Shown: positions 18,088-26,154 of the stretch, piece after piece
Layout: each line of letters begins with the position of its first letter
Position numbering within the stretch: position 1 is the stretch's first letter
NCBI GenBank assembly: GCA_041672395.1
Contig: JBAYZS010000003.1
Coordinates: 1 to 64,000, forward strand
DNA: 64,000 bases
Source: UBA5287 sp041672395
Lineage (GTDB): Bacteria > Bacteroidota > Bacteroidia > Bacteroidales > Dysgonomonadaceae
Direction: 5' to 3'
Notes under the pieces: model-generated
Told to the model about the DNA's origin: nothing
Databases searched by the model: none
Seen by the model: only the letters and a program-made list of their open reading frames with translations
Translations under genes and position numbers: made by a program

Positions 18088-19230
18088 ATGAAAAAGATAG
18101 TTTTAAGTATGGCTTTCATTGCTTTCGTTATGCTCCTTTTTGTTGGATGTAACGAAACAATGGGTGAACCTGACAATAGCCTTACAGATGTAAAAACGTT
18201 GATTGAACCAATGGATGAAAATGAAGTTGTACTTCTGCCGACTGCTTCCGCTTCTGTTTATTTTGAATGGGAACATGCAGATATGGATGGTGGTCCTGCT
18301 TTATATCAAATTGCTTTTGACAAGGTTGATGGAGATTTCACTAATCCTCTTTATATGGCCTATTCAGGCAATAATGGTTTCAACAATAACATTACACTGT
18401 CTCACAAGCAACTCAATAAAATTGTTGGTATGATTGGGGTAGGACCTTCAGCAAAAGGTACGATAAAATGGACAGTTTTTTCATCTAAAGGAACACATTT
18501 TGTTAAGGCAGCGAAGGAAAACAGACTTACGGTTACTCGTTTGGCTGGTTTTGCCGAAGAAGATATCCCTGTTGATCTTTTTGTTACGGGTGGAGCTTCT
18601 GAAGGTGGAGATGATCTTCTGAAGGCACATAAAATGAAAGCTGTTTCAACTGGTGAATTTGAAGTGTACACCAAACTTAAAGCAGGTGAACCATTTTATT
18701 TTGTGAGTGCAACTTCTGGTACATCAAACAGGTTTTCAATCGAAAATGGTTTGGTAAAAAAAGAAGGATCAACAACGGTTGCAACTGAGGGAGTTTATAG
18801 GATTACGCTTGATTTTAATACAGGTGCAAGCACTACAACTCTTATTACACGAGTTGCATTCTATTTCAGTCCTGAAGGAAAAATTCTATTTGATATTCCT
18901 TACAAAGGTTTCGGTGTGTATCAAACAACAGCAACAGTTACCTTTAAACAAGAAGGATGGGGTCGTGATGAACGTTATAAATTCAGGATGTTTGTAAAAG
19001 AAAATGGAGGTAACGATGAAGAGAAAGAACTTGAATGGGGTACACTAAACCAGACTGATTCTCGACCGACTGCAACCAGTCCTGAGACATACTATTATAT
19101 CAAATTAATGAATCCTACTCAGTGGGATAATAAATGGAAACTTATGGGTGACTTTGATGGCAATCCGGGTATTTATACAATTTATCTACAGGCAGATAAA
19201 CCTTATACCCATTCTATCACTAAACCATAA
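18088..19230 (+). CDS. SusE/SusF-like lipoprotein, paralogue of the preceding gene
   Basis: A protein of 380 residues, lipoprotein signal with 'VMLLFVGCNET' (Cys about 21). It shares the order and key phrases of its neighbour: 'VKTLIEPMDENEVVLLPTAS', 'YFEWEHADMDGG', 'TIKWTVFSSKGTHFVKAAKE', 'RLTVTRLAGF', 'FEVYTKLKAGEPFYFVSATS' and 'IPYKGFGVYQTT'. The pair thus arose by tandem duplication and then diverged in the C-terminal binding half, which may give two glycan specificities. A long hairpin follows the gene (19247-19294). Confidence 0.85.
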   Translation: MKKIVLSMAFIAFVMLLFVGCNETMGEPDNSLTDVKTLIEPMDENEVVLLPTASASVYFEWEHADMDGGPALYQIAFDKVDGDFTNPLYMAYSGNNGFNNNITLSHKQLNKIVGMIGVGPSAKGTIKWTVFSSKGTHFVKAAKENRLTVTRLAGFAEEDIPVDLFVTGGASEGGDDLLKAHKMKAVSTGEFEVYTKLKAGEPFYFVSATSGTSNRFSIENGLVKKEGSTTVATEGVYRITLDFNTGASTTTLITRVAFYFSPEGKILFDIPYKGFGVYQTTATVTFKQEGWGRDERYKFRMFVKENGGNDEEKELEWGTLNQTDSRPTATSPETYYYIKLMNPTQWDNKWKLMGDFDGNPGIYTIYLQADKPYTHSITKP

Positions 19231-19246
19231 ATGCAATAATGAATAA

Positions 19247-19294
19247 AAGGTAAGAATGAATGTTATTTTGATAAAAAACTTTCATTCTTACCTT
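19247..19294 (+). terminator. Hairpin between the SusE-like gene and the GH76 gene
   Basis: AAGGTAAGAATGAA at 19247-19260 pairs perfectly with TTCATTCTTACCTT at 19281-19294 (14 bp, 20-base loop), followed by 'CTTTGCTG'. The T-run is weak, so it may end, weaken or stabilise the upstream message rather than stop it fully. This would set expression of the GH76 gene below that of susC to susE. Confidence 0.55.
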
Positions 19295-19401
19295 CTTTGC
19301 TGTTAATTACTAAATGACCTATTAAAGATATTTATTGAATATTAATCACACACTATTATGAGCACAGTTATTTGGAGTATGAACAATTGAAAATATTTAA
19401 G

Positions 19402-20532
19402 ATGAAAAAACAACACTTATTACTTTTACTGATTATCCCTATTTTGTTTGCATGTGGGAGTGAGAATATACCAGATCCAGGGAATGATGATGACAAAGAT
19501 AGCATTAATTGGAACGCAGCAGCAAATGCCGGAAGTAATGCATTGATATCTTCTTTTTGGAATATAAACGGTCAATATTTTAACACGGACAACAGCGGTA
19601 ACACCACATTTCAATACTGGCCAAATGCACATGCTTTAGATGTTCTAATAGATGCTTACTTGAGGACAAGTGACACCAACTATAAAAGCTATTTCGATAA
19701 ATGGTTTATAGGTGTGAAAGCTGCGAACGGTAATAGTTGGAATAATGACTTTTATGACGATATGGAGTGGAATGCATTGGCATTACTGCGTGCTTACAAG
19801 GTTACGAACGATGTTCGTTATAAGGATGCTGCACTGGAACTCTGGGGCTATATCAAGTTGGGTTGGAATGATAATGCTGGTGGTGGAATTACCTGGAAAA
19901 AAGGAATGGAGTATAGTAAAAATGCTTGTTCCAATGGTCCCGCAGCCATCCTTGCTGCACGTCTTTATCAGGAATTTGGAAATGTAGAAGATCGGGAATG
20001 GGCTGTAAAGATTTATAATTGGCTTAAGTCGACATTGGTAAACACCAATAACGGGATGGTTTATGATAATATTGACTCGCGTACGGGAATCATTAAGAAA
20101 GAGTGGATTTTCACCTATAATCAGGGAACTTACATAGGTGCTGCAGTTGAACTACATAAAATATTCAACGAGAAGGCCTATCTAAACGACGCTGTTTTAG
20201 CAGCTGATTATACAATCAGTAGTTTAGTAGATAATTCCATTCTGAAAAGCGAAGGAACAGGCGATGGCGCACTTTTCAAAGGTGTCTTTGTTCGTTATTT
20301 TACTCAACTGATTCAACAGGAACGACTTGATTCTCCTGTCAGAAAACGATATATTCAATTTATTAAACTCAACGCCGAAACCTTATGGAATCAAGGTACT
20401 AACAAATCTGGTACATTTTTTGGACCTAATTGGAGAGTTAAACCAGGAACCACTGTAGGATTGACAGAGCAACTCAGTGGTTGCATGTTGATTGAAGCAG
20501 CTGCACTTTTAGATAACAAAAAGCTCCTATAA
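19402..20532 (+). CDS. GH76 family alpha-1,6-mannanase, lipoprotein
   Basis: About 376 residues from the ATG at 19402, which gives a lipobox 'LLIIPILFACGSE' (Cys 18). An upstream TTG in frame would bury the signal. The catalytic Asp-Asp pair of GH76 is in 'NDFYDDMEWNALALLRAY' (Asp 119 and Asp 120 in this numbering). Other (alpha/alpha)6-barrel helices carry 'YWPNAHALDVLIDAYLR', 'GGGITWKKGMEYSKNACSNG' and 'FTYNQGTYIGAAVELHK', all typical of the family. GH76 enzymes cut alpha-1,6-mannan backbones, as in yeast mannan or bacterial and GPI mannans. It is the only hydrolase attached to this SusC/D set. Confidence 0.88.
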   Translation: MKKQHLLLLLIIPILFACGSENIPDPGNDDDKDSINWNAAANAGSNALISSFWNINGQYFNTDNSGNTTFQYWPNAHALDVLIDAYLRTSDTNYKSYFDKWFIGVKAANGNSWNNDFYDDMEWNALALLRAYKVTNDVRYKDAALELWGYIKLGWNDNAGGGITWKKGMEYSKNACSNGPAAILAARLYQEFGNVEDREWAVKIYNWLKSTLVNTNNGMVYDNIDSRTGIIKKEWIFTYNQGTYIGAAVELHKIFNEKAYLNDAVLAADYTISSLVDNSILKSEGTGDGALFKGVFVRYFTQLIQQERLDSPVRKRYIQFIKLNAETLWNQGTNKSGTFFGPNWRVKPGTTVGLTEQLSGCMLIEAAALLDNKKLL

Positions 20533-20608
20533 AACATATATATATTTAAATATGTGGCAAATAATAAATAGAGATTAATTATGTTTTGAGGGGTCAAAAA
20601 AGCTTATA

Positions 20609-20648
20609 TTTTCACAAGATCCTCTTGAAAAGGAGGGTCTTGTGAAAA
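20609..20648. terminator. Terminator between convergent GH76 and cupin genes
   Basis: A stem of 16 pairs: TTTTCACAAGATCCTC (20609-20624) with GAGGGTCTTGTGAAAA (20633-20648), only one G-U wobble, loop of 8. The arms begin and end in T4/A4, so it can act for both strands, fitting its place between two converging genes. Confidence 0.75.
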
Positions 20649-20685
20649 ATAGCTTAATAAAAATTGATGAAAAAGTCGTTAACCA

Positions 20686-21012
20686 CTATTCACCTCGGAT
20701 CATTGTGAGTAACATTTTGAATTGCTCAACAGCTTTCAAGGCATGTGGTACGTTAGCAGGCATAATTATACAATCACCTTTTTTCAGTAGATGCGGAACA
20801 CCTTCCAGTTGTATTTCTGCTTCACCGTCCAGGATTTGAACAAAAGCATCGTAGTTTGCAGCATGTTCTGTTAAACCTTGTCCTTTATCAAAAGAAAAAA
20901 GAGTTATATTTCCTGCACTGTTTTTTGTGACCTGTTTACTGATTACTCCGCCATCAGCATAATCTATTGATTCTTCAAGAGCAATCACTTTTGACTTTTC
21001 ATAAGTTGTCAT
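20686..21012 (-). CDS. Small cupin-domain protein
   Basis: A protein of 108 residues, cytoplasmic, a single conserved beta-barrel of the cupin_2 type. Motif 1 is seen as 'GQGLTEHAANYDAFVQILDG' (one of the usual histidines is present, in 'TEHAA', and a glutamine replaces the usual Glu context). Motif 2 is 'LLKKGDCIIMPANVPHALKA'. Such proteins often accompany uronate or sugar catabolism genes, but no reaction can be named. It is oriented against the GH76 gene and divergent from the kduI operon, with a 469-base spacer. Confidence 0.75.
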   Translation of the reverse strand: MTTYEKSKVIALEESIDYADGGVISKQVTKNSAGNITLFSFDKGQGLTEHAANYDAFVQILDGEAEIQLEGVPHLLKKGDCIIMPANVPHALKAVEQFKMLLTMIRGE

Positions 21013-21481
21013 AATCTTTATTGTATTTAGCAGTTTTATTTACTTTTATGTTAACCGCTTGATTTATTAAAGCGCTAATTTAATTAATTAAATTCAAAAA
21101 CATGGTAGGATTCACATAATTAAGAATTGTTCGTTAATATAATTATTATTAAATAAACACTTTGAAATGAAAACATTCATAGCGGAGTCGTTATCAACCG
21201 AAAACTAGAATTATTTGATTATGGAATCATAACCACAACAAGTGGCAATACCCGATGATTATAGACATATTCCTCATACTAATACAATTGTGGTCGTTCA
21301 CAGCTGAAAAATAAGTATTATATTTGCATGCAAGGGAAAGACAACTCACTAGAATTGATTTTTTTCAATCTTCAACAGCCAAATGCTTTTTTCATATAGA
21401 GAATGAAATGTATGTTGAAATGAGTAGAAAACTTGTTGAACCTTTGTTAGACGAAACGATTTAATTTTAAAAGAGATAGAA
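21013..21481. other. Divergent control region between cupin gene and kduI
   Basis: It holds a perfect 18-bp AT palindrome, AATTTAATTAATTAAATT, at 21077-21094, next to 'TTAAAGCGCTAA'; it could be an operator but is low in complexity. It also holds a -7 box at 21319-21326 and a small frame from 21328 that seems broken at a T6 run (21387-21392). No tRNA or riboswitch was recognised. Confidence 0.4.
21319..21326 (+). promoter_or_regulatory. Putative -7 box for the kdu operon
   Basis: TATATTTG is a perfect TAnnTTTG match in the spacer upstream of kduI. It would leave a leader of about 150 bases. The nearest TTG upstream (21288-21290) is 28 bases away, a little too far for a standard -33 box. Confidence 0.45.
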
Positions 21482-22324
21482 ATGAAAACAAATTATGAAC
21501 TACGCTATTCAGCACATCCTGAAGATGCTAAATCTTATGACACGCAACGTTTACGCAGGGATTTTTTAATTGAAAAAGTATTTATTGGAGACGAAGTCAA
21601 TATGGTCTATTCTATGTATGACCGCATGGTTGTGGGAGGAGCAATGCCGGTAAAAGAATCATTGCTATTGGAAGCAATTGATCCATTGAAACAATCATTT
21701 TTTCTGCACAGTCGAGAAATCGGGATTTATAATGTAGGTGGCAAGGGTAAAGTTAAAGTTGGAAAAGCAGTTTTTGAACTCGATTATAAAGAAGCACTAT
21801 ACTTGGGATCAGGAGATCGAGAAGTCTTTTTTGAAAGTGATAACTCAACGAATCCTGCTAAATTTTACTTCAACTCTGCAACGGCTCATCGAAATTACCC
21901 TGACAAAAAAGTAACTAAAGCCGATGCTGTTGTTGCTGAGTTAGGCTCACTTGAAACTTCTAATCATCGCAATATCAACAAAATGATTGTAAATCAAGTG
22001 TTACCAACTTGTCAGCTTCAAATGGGTATGACAGAACTGGCTCCTGGAAGTGTATGGAATACCATGCCGGCGCATGTTCATTCGCGCAGAATGGAAGCTT
22101 ATTTCTACTTTGAAGTTCCTGGAGATCAGGCAGTCTGTCATTTTATGGGAGAGGTGGATGAAACACGTCATATTTGGATGAAGGGTGAGCAAGCTATACT
22201 TTCTCCTGAGTGGTCCATTCACTCTGCAGCAGCTACTTCAAATTACACATTTATTTGGGGTATGGCCGGAGAAAACCTTGATTATGGTGATCAGGATTTT
22301 TCAGAGATAACAGACATTCGATAA
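21482..22324 (+). CDS. kduI: 5-dehydro-4-deoxy-D-glucuronate isomerase
   Basis: A protein of 280 residues, the usual length of KduI. It converts 4-deoxy-L-threo-5-hexosulose uronate, formed from unsaturated uronate ends left by polysaccharide lyases, to 3-deoxy-D-glycero-2,5-hexodiulosonate. The metal site of this cupin-like fold is seen in 'MPAHVHSRRMEAYFYFE' (His 198, His 200, Glu 205), with the fourth ligand in 'SPEWSIHSAA'. It heads an operon with kduD (20 bases on), DUF4861, KDG kinase, KDPG aldolase and a lyase. The route therefore goes from lyase products to pyruvate. Confidence 0.95.
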   Translation: MKTNYELRYSAHPEDAKSYDTQRLRRDFLIEKVFIGDEVNMVYSMYDRMVVGGAMPVKESLLLEAIDPLKQSFFLHSREIGIYNVGGKGKVKVGKAVFELDYKEALYLGSGDREVFFESDNSTNPAKFYFNSATAHRNYPDKKVTKADAVVAELGSLETSNHRNINKMIVNQVLPTCQLQMGMTELAPGSVWNTMPAHVHSRRMEAYFYFEVPGDQAVCHFMGEVDETRHIWMKGEQAILSPEWSIHSAAATSNYTFIWGMAGENLDYGDQDFSEITDIR

Positions 22325-22344
22325 GACAACAATTAAATATTAAA

Positions 22345-23139
22345 GTGATGGTAAATTTTTCATTAGAAGGTAAAATAGCGCTCGTCACGGGTGCTTCGTA
22401 TGGTATTGGTTTTGCAATAGCTACTGCTTATGCAGAGGCAGGAGCAAAAATAGTGTTTAATGATATCAACCAGACATTAGTAGATAAGGGAATTGCATCT
22501 TATAAAGAAAAAGGCATAGAAGCACACGGTTACGTATGTGATGTGACTGATGAAGATGCTGTAAATACTTTTATCAAAACCGTTGAGAAAGAGGTTGGTT
22601 CCATTGATATTTTAGTTAATAATGCAGGCATAATTAAACGCATTCCGATGCACGAGATGTCCGCTGCTGAGTTTCGCCAAGTGATTGATATTGATCTGAA
22701 TGGTCCATTCATCGTTTCAAAAGCAGTTATTCCACAAATGATAGAAAAAGGCCACGGAAAGATAATAAACATCTGTTCCATGATGAGCGAACTGGGTCGT
22801 GAAACTGTCTCAGCTTATGCTGCAGCTAAAGGAGGATTAAAAATGTTGACCAAAAATATCTGTTCTGAATACGGTGGTTACAACATACAATGCAACGGAA
22901 TTGGTCCGGGTTATATTGCTACTCCACAAACTGCACCATTGCGAGAAAAACAGTCTGACGGTTCACGCCACCCGTTTGATGCCTTTATTGTTTCAAAAAC
23001 TCCGGCTGCTCGTTGGGGCACAACAGATGATCTGAAAGGTCCTGCTGTTTTTCTTGCATCTGAGGCTTCTGATTTTGTTAATGGACATATTTTATATGTT
23101 GATGGTGGAATATTGGCATATATTGGCAAACAACCGTAG
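22345..23139 (+). CDS. kduD: 2-dehydro-3-deoxy-D-gluconate 5-dehydrogenase
   Basis: A protein of 264 residues of the short-chain dehydrogenase family. The nucleotide site is 'VTGASYGIGFAIA' (about 14-26), with 'NNAG' at 92-95 and the catalytic Ser 145, Tyr 158 and Lys 162 in 'YAAAKGG'. Following kduI at 20 bases, it is assigned as KduD, which reduces 3-deoxy-2,5-hexodiulosonate to 2-keto-3-deoxygluconate (KDG) with NADH. By sequence alone it could be a gluconate 5-dehydrogenase, but the context decides. Confidence 0.92.
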   Translation: MMVNFSLEGKIALVTGASYGIGFAIATAYAEAGAKIVFNDINQTLVDKGIASYKEKGIEAHGYVCDVTDEDAVNTFIKTVEKEVGSIDILVNNAGIIKRIPMHEMSAAEFRQVIDIDLNGPFIVSKAVIPQMIEKGHGKIINICSMMSELGRETVSAYAAAKGGLKMLTKNICSEYGGYNIQCNGIGPGYIATPQTAPLREKQSDGSRHPFDAFIVSKTPAARWGTTDDLKGPAVFLASEASDFVNGHILYVDGGILAYIGKQP

Positions 23140-23169
23140 AAACGGTTTAAATATTAAAACTGAAATCTG

Positions 23170-24318
23170 ATGAAATCAAATAAAATTATTCAATTATTAA
23201 TGGTATTACTGGCTGTCATGTGTATCAGTTGCGGATCATATAAAAAAGATTTAACGTTAAATGTCATGAACACAAGTTCATTAGACAGGAATAATGAAAT
23301 TATGGAAATAGCTTGGGATGAAATAACTCAAAAGCTATCGCTTATTGCAGATCAAAAAATCATAGTTACAGATATAAAAGGACGTCAGATTCCTTATCAA
23401 CTAATAAAAAATGGCTCTGACAAGGTTGAAACATTAATATTTCCTGTCACTTTAGCAGCTGAGGATTCTACAATATTTAAGGTATCTGTTGGAGATCCAG
23501 TTATGGTTCAACCTTTGGTTTATGGAAGGCTGGTACCTGAAAGAAAAGATGATTTTGCTTGGGAAAACAACCGCACTGCTTTCCGGATATATGGACCCGC
23601 TTTAAAAGCAACCGGCGAAATTAGCAATGGATTGGATTTCTGGGCAAAAAAAACCGACTCGTTGATTATTGACAAATGGTATAAGAACGATTTGTCGGGT
23701 GTGGCATCTTACCATGAAGATCACGGTGAAGGACTTGATTTCTACAAAGTTGGAAGAACACTTGGACTTGGCATGACGGCTCCTGTCGATAATGATACAC
23801 TCTGTCTTGGTGATAATTTTGTAACAGTTGATATATTGGATAATGGTCCATTACGTTTAACTTTCAAACTTACTTATGATCCTTATATTGCTGGTGAACA
23901 TAAGATAACTGAAACAAGGATTATCTCTCTCGATGCATATAGCTTTTTCAATAAAGTGACTAATATCTTCGAGACAGATACCGCCGAACTGACTGTTGCA
24001 ACTGGTATTGTAATGGCACCAGACAAACCGGAGATTACCTTTGGACGTAATTCCGGCATCATTGCTTACGAAACTCCGGGTAATGACACTAACGGAATCA
24101 TTTACACCGCGGTTATTAACCCGAATGGATTCGGAATGATTAAGGTGTCCGGTGGACATTATTTGGGACTAAATAATTATCAAACGGGAACCCCATACAC
24201 CTATTACACGGGAGGTGGTTGGAGTAAAGCGGGATTCGATAGTTTTGAAGAATGGACTCAATTTGTTCAATCTGAGAAAGTAAAAAAAGAACAACCACTA
24301 GTTATAAAAATCGACTGA
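23170..24318 (+). CDS. DUF4861 family lipoprotein
   Basis: A protein of 382 residues with a lipoprotein signal (LLAVMCISCGSYKK, Cys about 21). The middle and C-terminal part ('YGRLVPERKDDFAWENNRTA', 'ISNGLDFWAKKTDSLIIDKW', 'HEDHGEGLDFYKVGRTLGLG', 'TYYTGGGWSKAGFDSFEEW') is the DUF4861 pattern, a mostly-beta domain found beside kduI/kduD and lyase genes in Bacteroidota. Its function is not established. The conserved His, Asp and Glu in 'HEDHGEG' could be catalytic or metal-binding. It is a candidate for the missing step that opens or releases unsaturated uronates, since no GH88 or GH105 gene is present here. Confidence 0.8.
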   Translation: MKSNKIIQLLMVLLAVMCISCGSYKKDLTLNVMNTSSLDRNNEIMEIAWDEITQKLSLIADQKIIVTDIKGRQIPYQLIKNGSDKVETLIFPVTLAAEDSTIFKVSVGDPVMVQPLVYGRLVPERKDDFAWENNRTAFRIYGPALKATGEISNGLDFWAKKTDSLIIDKWYKNDLSGVASYHEDHGEGLDFYKVGRTLGLGMTAPVDNDTLCLGDNFVTVDILDNGPLRLTFKLTYDPYIAGEHKITETRIISLDAYSFFNKVTNIFETDTAELTVATGIVMAPDKPEITFGRNSGIIAYETPGNDTNGIIYTAVINPNGFGMIKVSGGHYLGLNNYQTGTPYTYYTGGGWSKAGFDSFEEWTQFVQSEKVKKEQPLVIKID

Positions 24319-24319
24319 T

Positions 24320-25357
24320 ATGCAGAAAGTTATTACTTTTGGTGAGATCATGCTTCGGCTGGCTACACCGGGATATAAAAGATTTATTCAATCCGATAAT
24401 CTTACTGCTACCTTTGGTGGGGGTGAGGCAAATGTTGCTGTCTCCCTCGCAAACTATGGAATTCCTGTAGATTTTGTAACGCGCTTACCTCAGAATGATA
24501 TTGCTGAATGGTGTCTCTCGGATCTTAGAAAATACAACATCGGAACAACTCAGATTCTGCGCGGTGGTGAAAGATTAGGAATCTATTTCCTGGAAACAGG
24601 AGCTGTTGCAAGACCATCGAAAGTAGTGTATGACAGAGCATATTCTTCCATTGCAGAGGTGAAAAAAGGGATGTTCAACTGGAAAGAAATATTGAAAGAT
24701 GCCTCTTGGTTTCACTGGACCGGAATCACACCGGCTATCTCTGAGGGGGCTGCCGATGTATGTCTTGAAGCCATTCAAACAGCCAACGATTTGGGTATAA
24801 CGGTATCGTGCGACCTTAATTTCAGAAAGAATTTATGGAAATATGGTAAATCTGCTTCGGAAGTTATGCCTAAATTGGTTGAAGGGTGCAACATAATCCT
24901 CGGAAACGAGGAGGATTCTGAAAAGGTTTTTGGTATTAAACCTGATGGATTTCAGGTAGAACATACTGGAGGAGACATGGATGCCGCTGAATTTGAGTCG
25001 GTTTGCAATCAACTAATGCAGAAGTTTCCTCGGGCTAAAAAGGTGATAATCACATTGCGTGGTTCTATCAATGCTAACCATAACACGTGGGGCGCATGTC
25101 TCTATTCCGATAAATTATACAAATCAAAGAGATACGACATTACGCATATCGTGGACAGAGTGGGAGGCGGTGATTCCTTTATGGGTGGATTAATTTATGG
25201 ATTGCTCACTTACAAAGATGACGACCAGCAAGCACTGGATTTTGCAGCGGCTGCTTCTTGTCTTAAACATACCGTTTATGGTGATTTTAATCTGGTAACT
25301 GTGTCTGAAGTTGAAACCCTTATGAATGGTGGCGGTTCAGGTAGAGTGATTCGCTAA
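24320..25357 (+). CDS. kdgK: 2-dehydro-3-deoxygluconokinase (PfkB family)
   Basis: A protein of 345 residues that begins one base after the preceding stop. PfkB signatures are 'FGGGEANVAVSLANYG' near residue 33 and 'RVGGGDSFMGGLIYGL' near residue 280, the latter holding the catalytic Asp and anion hole. It phosphorylates KDG to KDPG with ATP. It is between the kdu genes and the KDPG aldolase, so KDG is the natural substrate rather than fructose or ribose. Confidence 0.93.
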   Translation: MQKVITFGEIMLRLATPGYKRFIQSDNLTATFGGGEANVAVSLANYGIPVDFVTRLPQNDIAEWCLSDLRKYNIGTTQILRGGERLGIYFLETGAVARPSKVVYDRAYSSIAEVKKGMFNWKEILKDASWFHWTGITPAISEGAADVCLEAIQTANDLGITVSCDLNFRKNLWKYGKSASEVMPKLVEGCNIILGNEEDSEKVFGIKPDGFQVEHTGGDMDAAEFESVCNQLMQKFPRAKKVIITLRGSINANHNTWGACLYSDKLYKSKRYDITHIVDRVGGGDSFMGGLIYGLLTYKDDDQQALDFAAAASCLKHTVYGDFNLVTVSEVETLMNGGGSGRVIR

Positions 25358-25375
25358 TTGTTTAACATTCAATGT

Positions 25376-25408
25376 GTCAGGACAATCCAAGCCTTTATTT
25401 GTCTTGAC
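25376..25408 (+). other. Hairpin between KDG kinase and aldolase genes
   Basis: GTCAGGACAA (25376-25385) pairs with TTGTCTTGAC (25399-25408), nine Watson-Crick pairs and one G-U, loop 13. There is no T-run, so it is more likely an RNA-stability or processing hairpin than a terminator within this operon. Confidence 0.35.
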
Positions 25409-25431
25409 TCTTGATTCTAATTATCTAAGTA

Positions 25432-26109
25432 ATGGCAAAATTTTCAAGAATGCAAGTTTATCAGATTATGGAAAATACCGGAATAATACCTGTATTTTAT
25501 CATACTGATGTGGAAGTAGCAAAAGAGGTTGTGAAAGCGTGCTATGATGGTGGAATCCGGGTCTTTGAGTTCACTAATCGGGGTGATTTCGCTCATGAAG
25601 TGTTCGCTGACCTTGTTAAATGGGCCGACAACGAATGTCCTGAGTTGATCTTGGGCATTGGCTCTATTGTGGATGCACCTACAGCTGCTCTGTACATTCA
25701 ATTGGGTGCAAACTTCGTGGTGGGTCCACTTCTAAATGCTGATATCTTCAAGGTCTGTAACCGTAGGCAGATTGCTTACACTCCCGGTTGTGCAACTGCT
25801 TCAGAAATCGGACTTGCGCAAGAGTTGGGTGCAGAGATAGTTAAAGTATTTCCCGGAGGTAGCGTTGGTGGTCCCTCTTTTGTAAAGAATATCAAAGGTC
25901 CAATGCCATGGACTCGAATCATGGTAACAGGTGGTGTTGAACCAACAGAAGAAAATTTGTCCGACTGGTTTAAAGCAGGAGTATCTTGTGTGGGAATGGG
26001 ATCAAATCTTTTCCCAAAAGAGGTGCTAAAGTACAAAGATTGGATGAAAATCACAGAGTTATGCCGAATTTGTTTGTCGATAGTGCAAAAGCATAAAACA
26101 AATACATGA
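25432..26109 (+). CDS. eda: 2-keto-3-deoxy-6-phosphogluconate aldolase
   Basis: A protein of 225 residues, TIM-barrel class I aldolase. The base Glu 46 lies in 'GGIRVFEFTNRG' and the Schiff-base Lys 138 in 'GAEIVKVFPGG'; 'PGCATASEIGLAQELGAE' precedes it as in Eda. It splits KDPG to pyruvate and glyceraldehyde 3-phosphate. It is the last sugar-catabolic step encoded in this operon, which is thus complete from KduI onward. Confidence 0.94.
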   Translation: MAKFSRMQVYQIMENTGIIPVFYHTDVEVAKEVVKACYDGGIRVFEFTNRGDFAHEVFADLVKWADNECPELILGIGSIVDAPTAALYIQLGANFVVGPLLNADIFKVCNRRQIAYTPGCATASEIGLAQELGAEIVKVFPGGSVGGPSFVKNIKGPMPWTRIMVTGGVEPTEENLSDWFKAGVSCVGMGSNLFPKEVLKYKDWMKITELCRICLSIVQKHKTNT

Positions 26110-26154
26110 TATTATTAAAGCCATGGATGTCCAAAATTTAATATATTTAATCTA

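Noticed and set aside
19372..19401. Upstream TTG start for the GH76 gene.
   Set aside because: It would put ten residues before a typical lipoprotein signal; ATG at 19402 is preferred.
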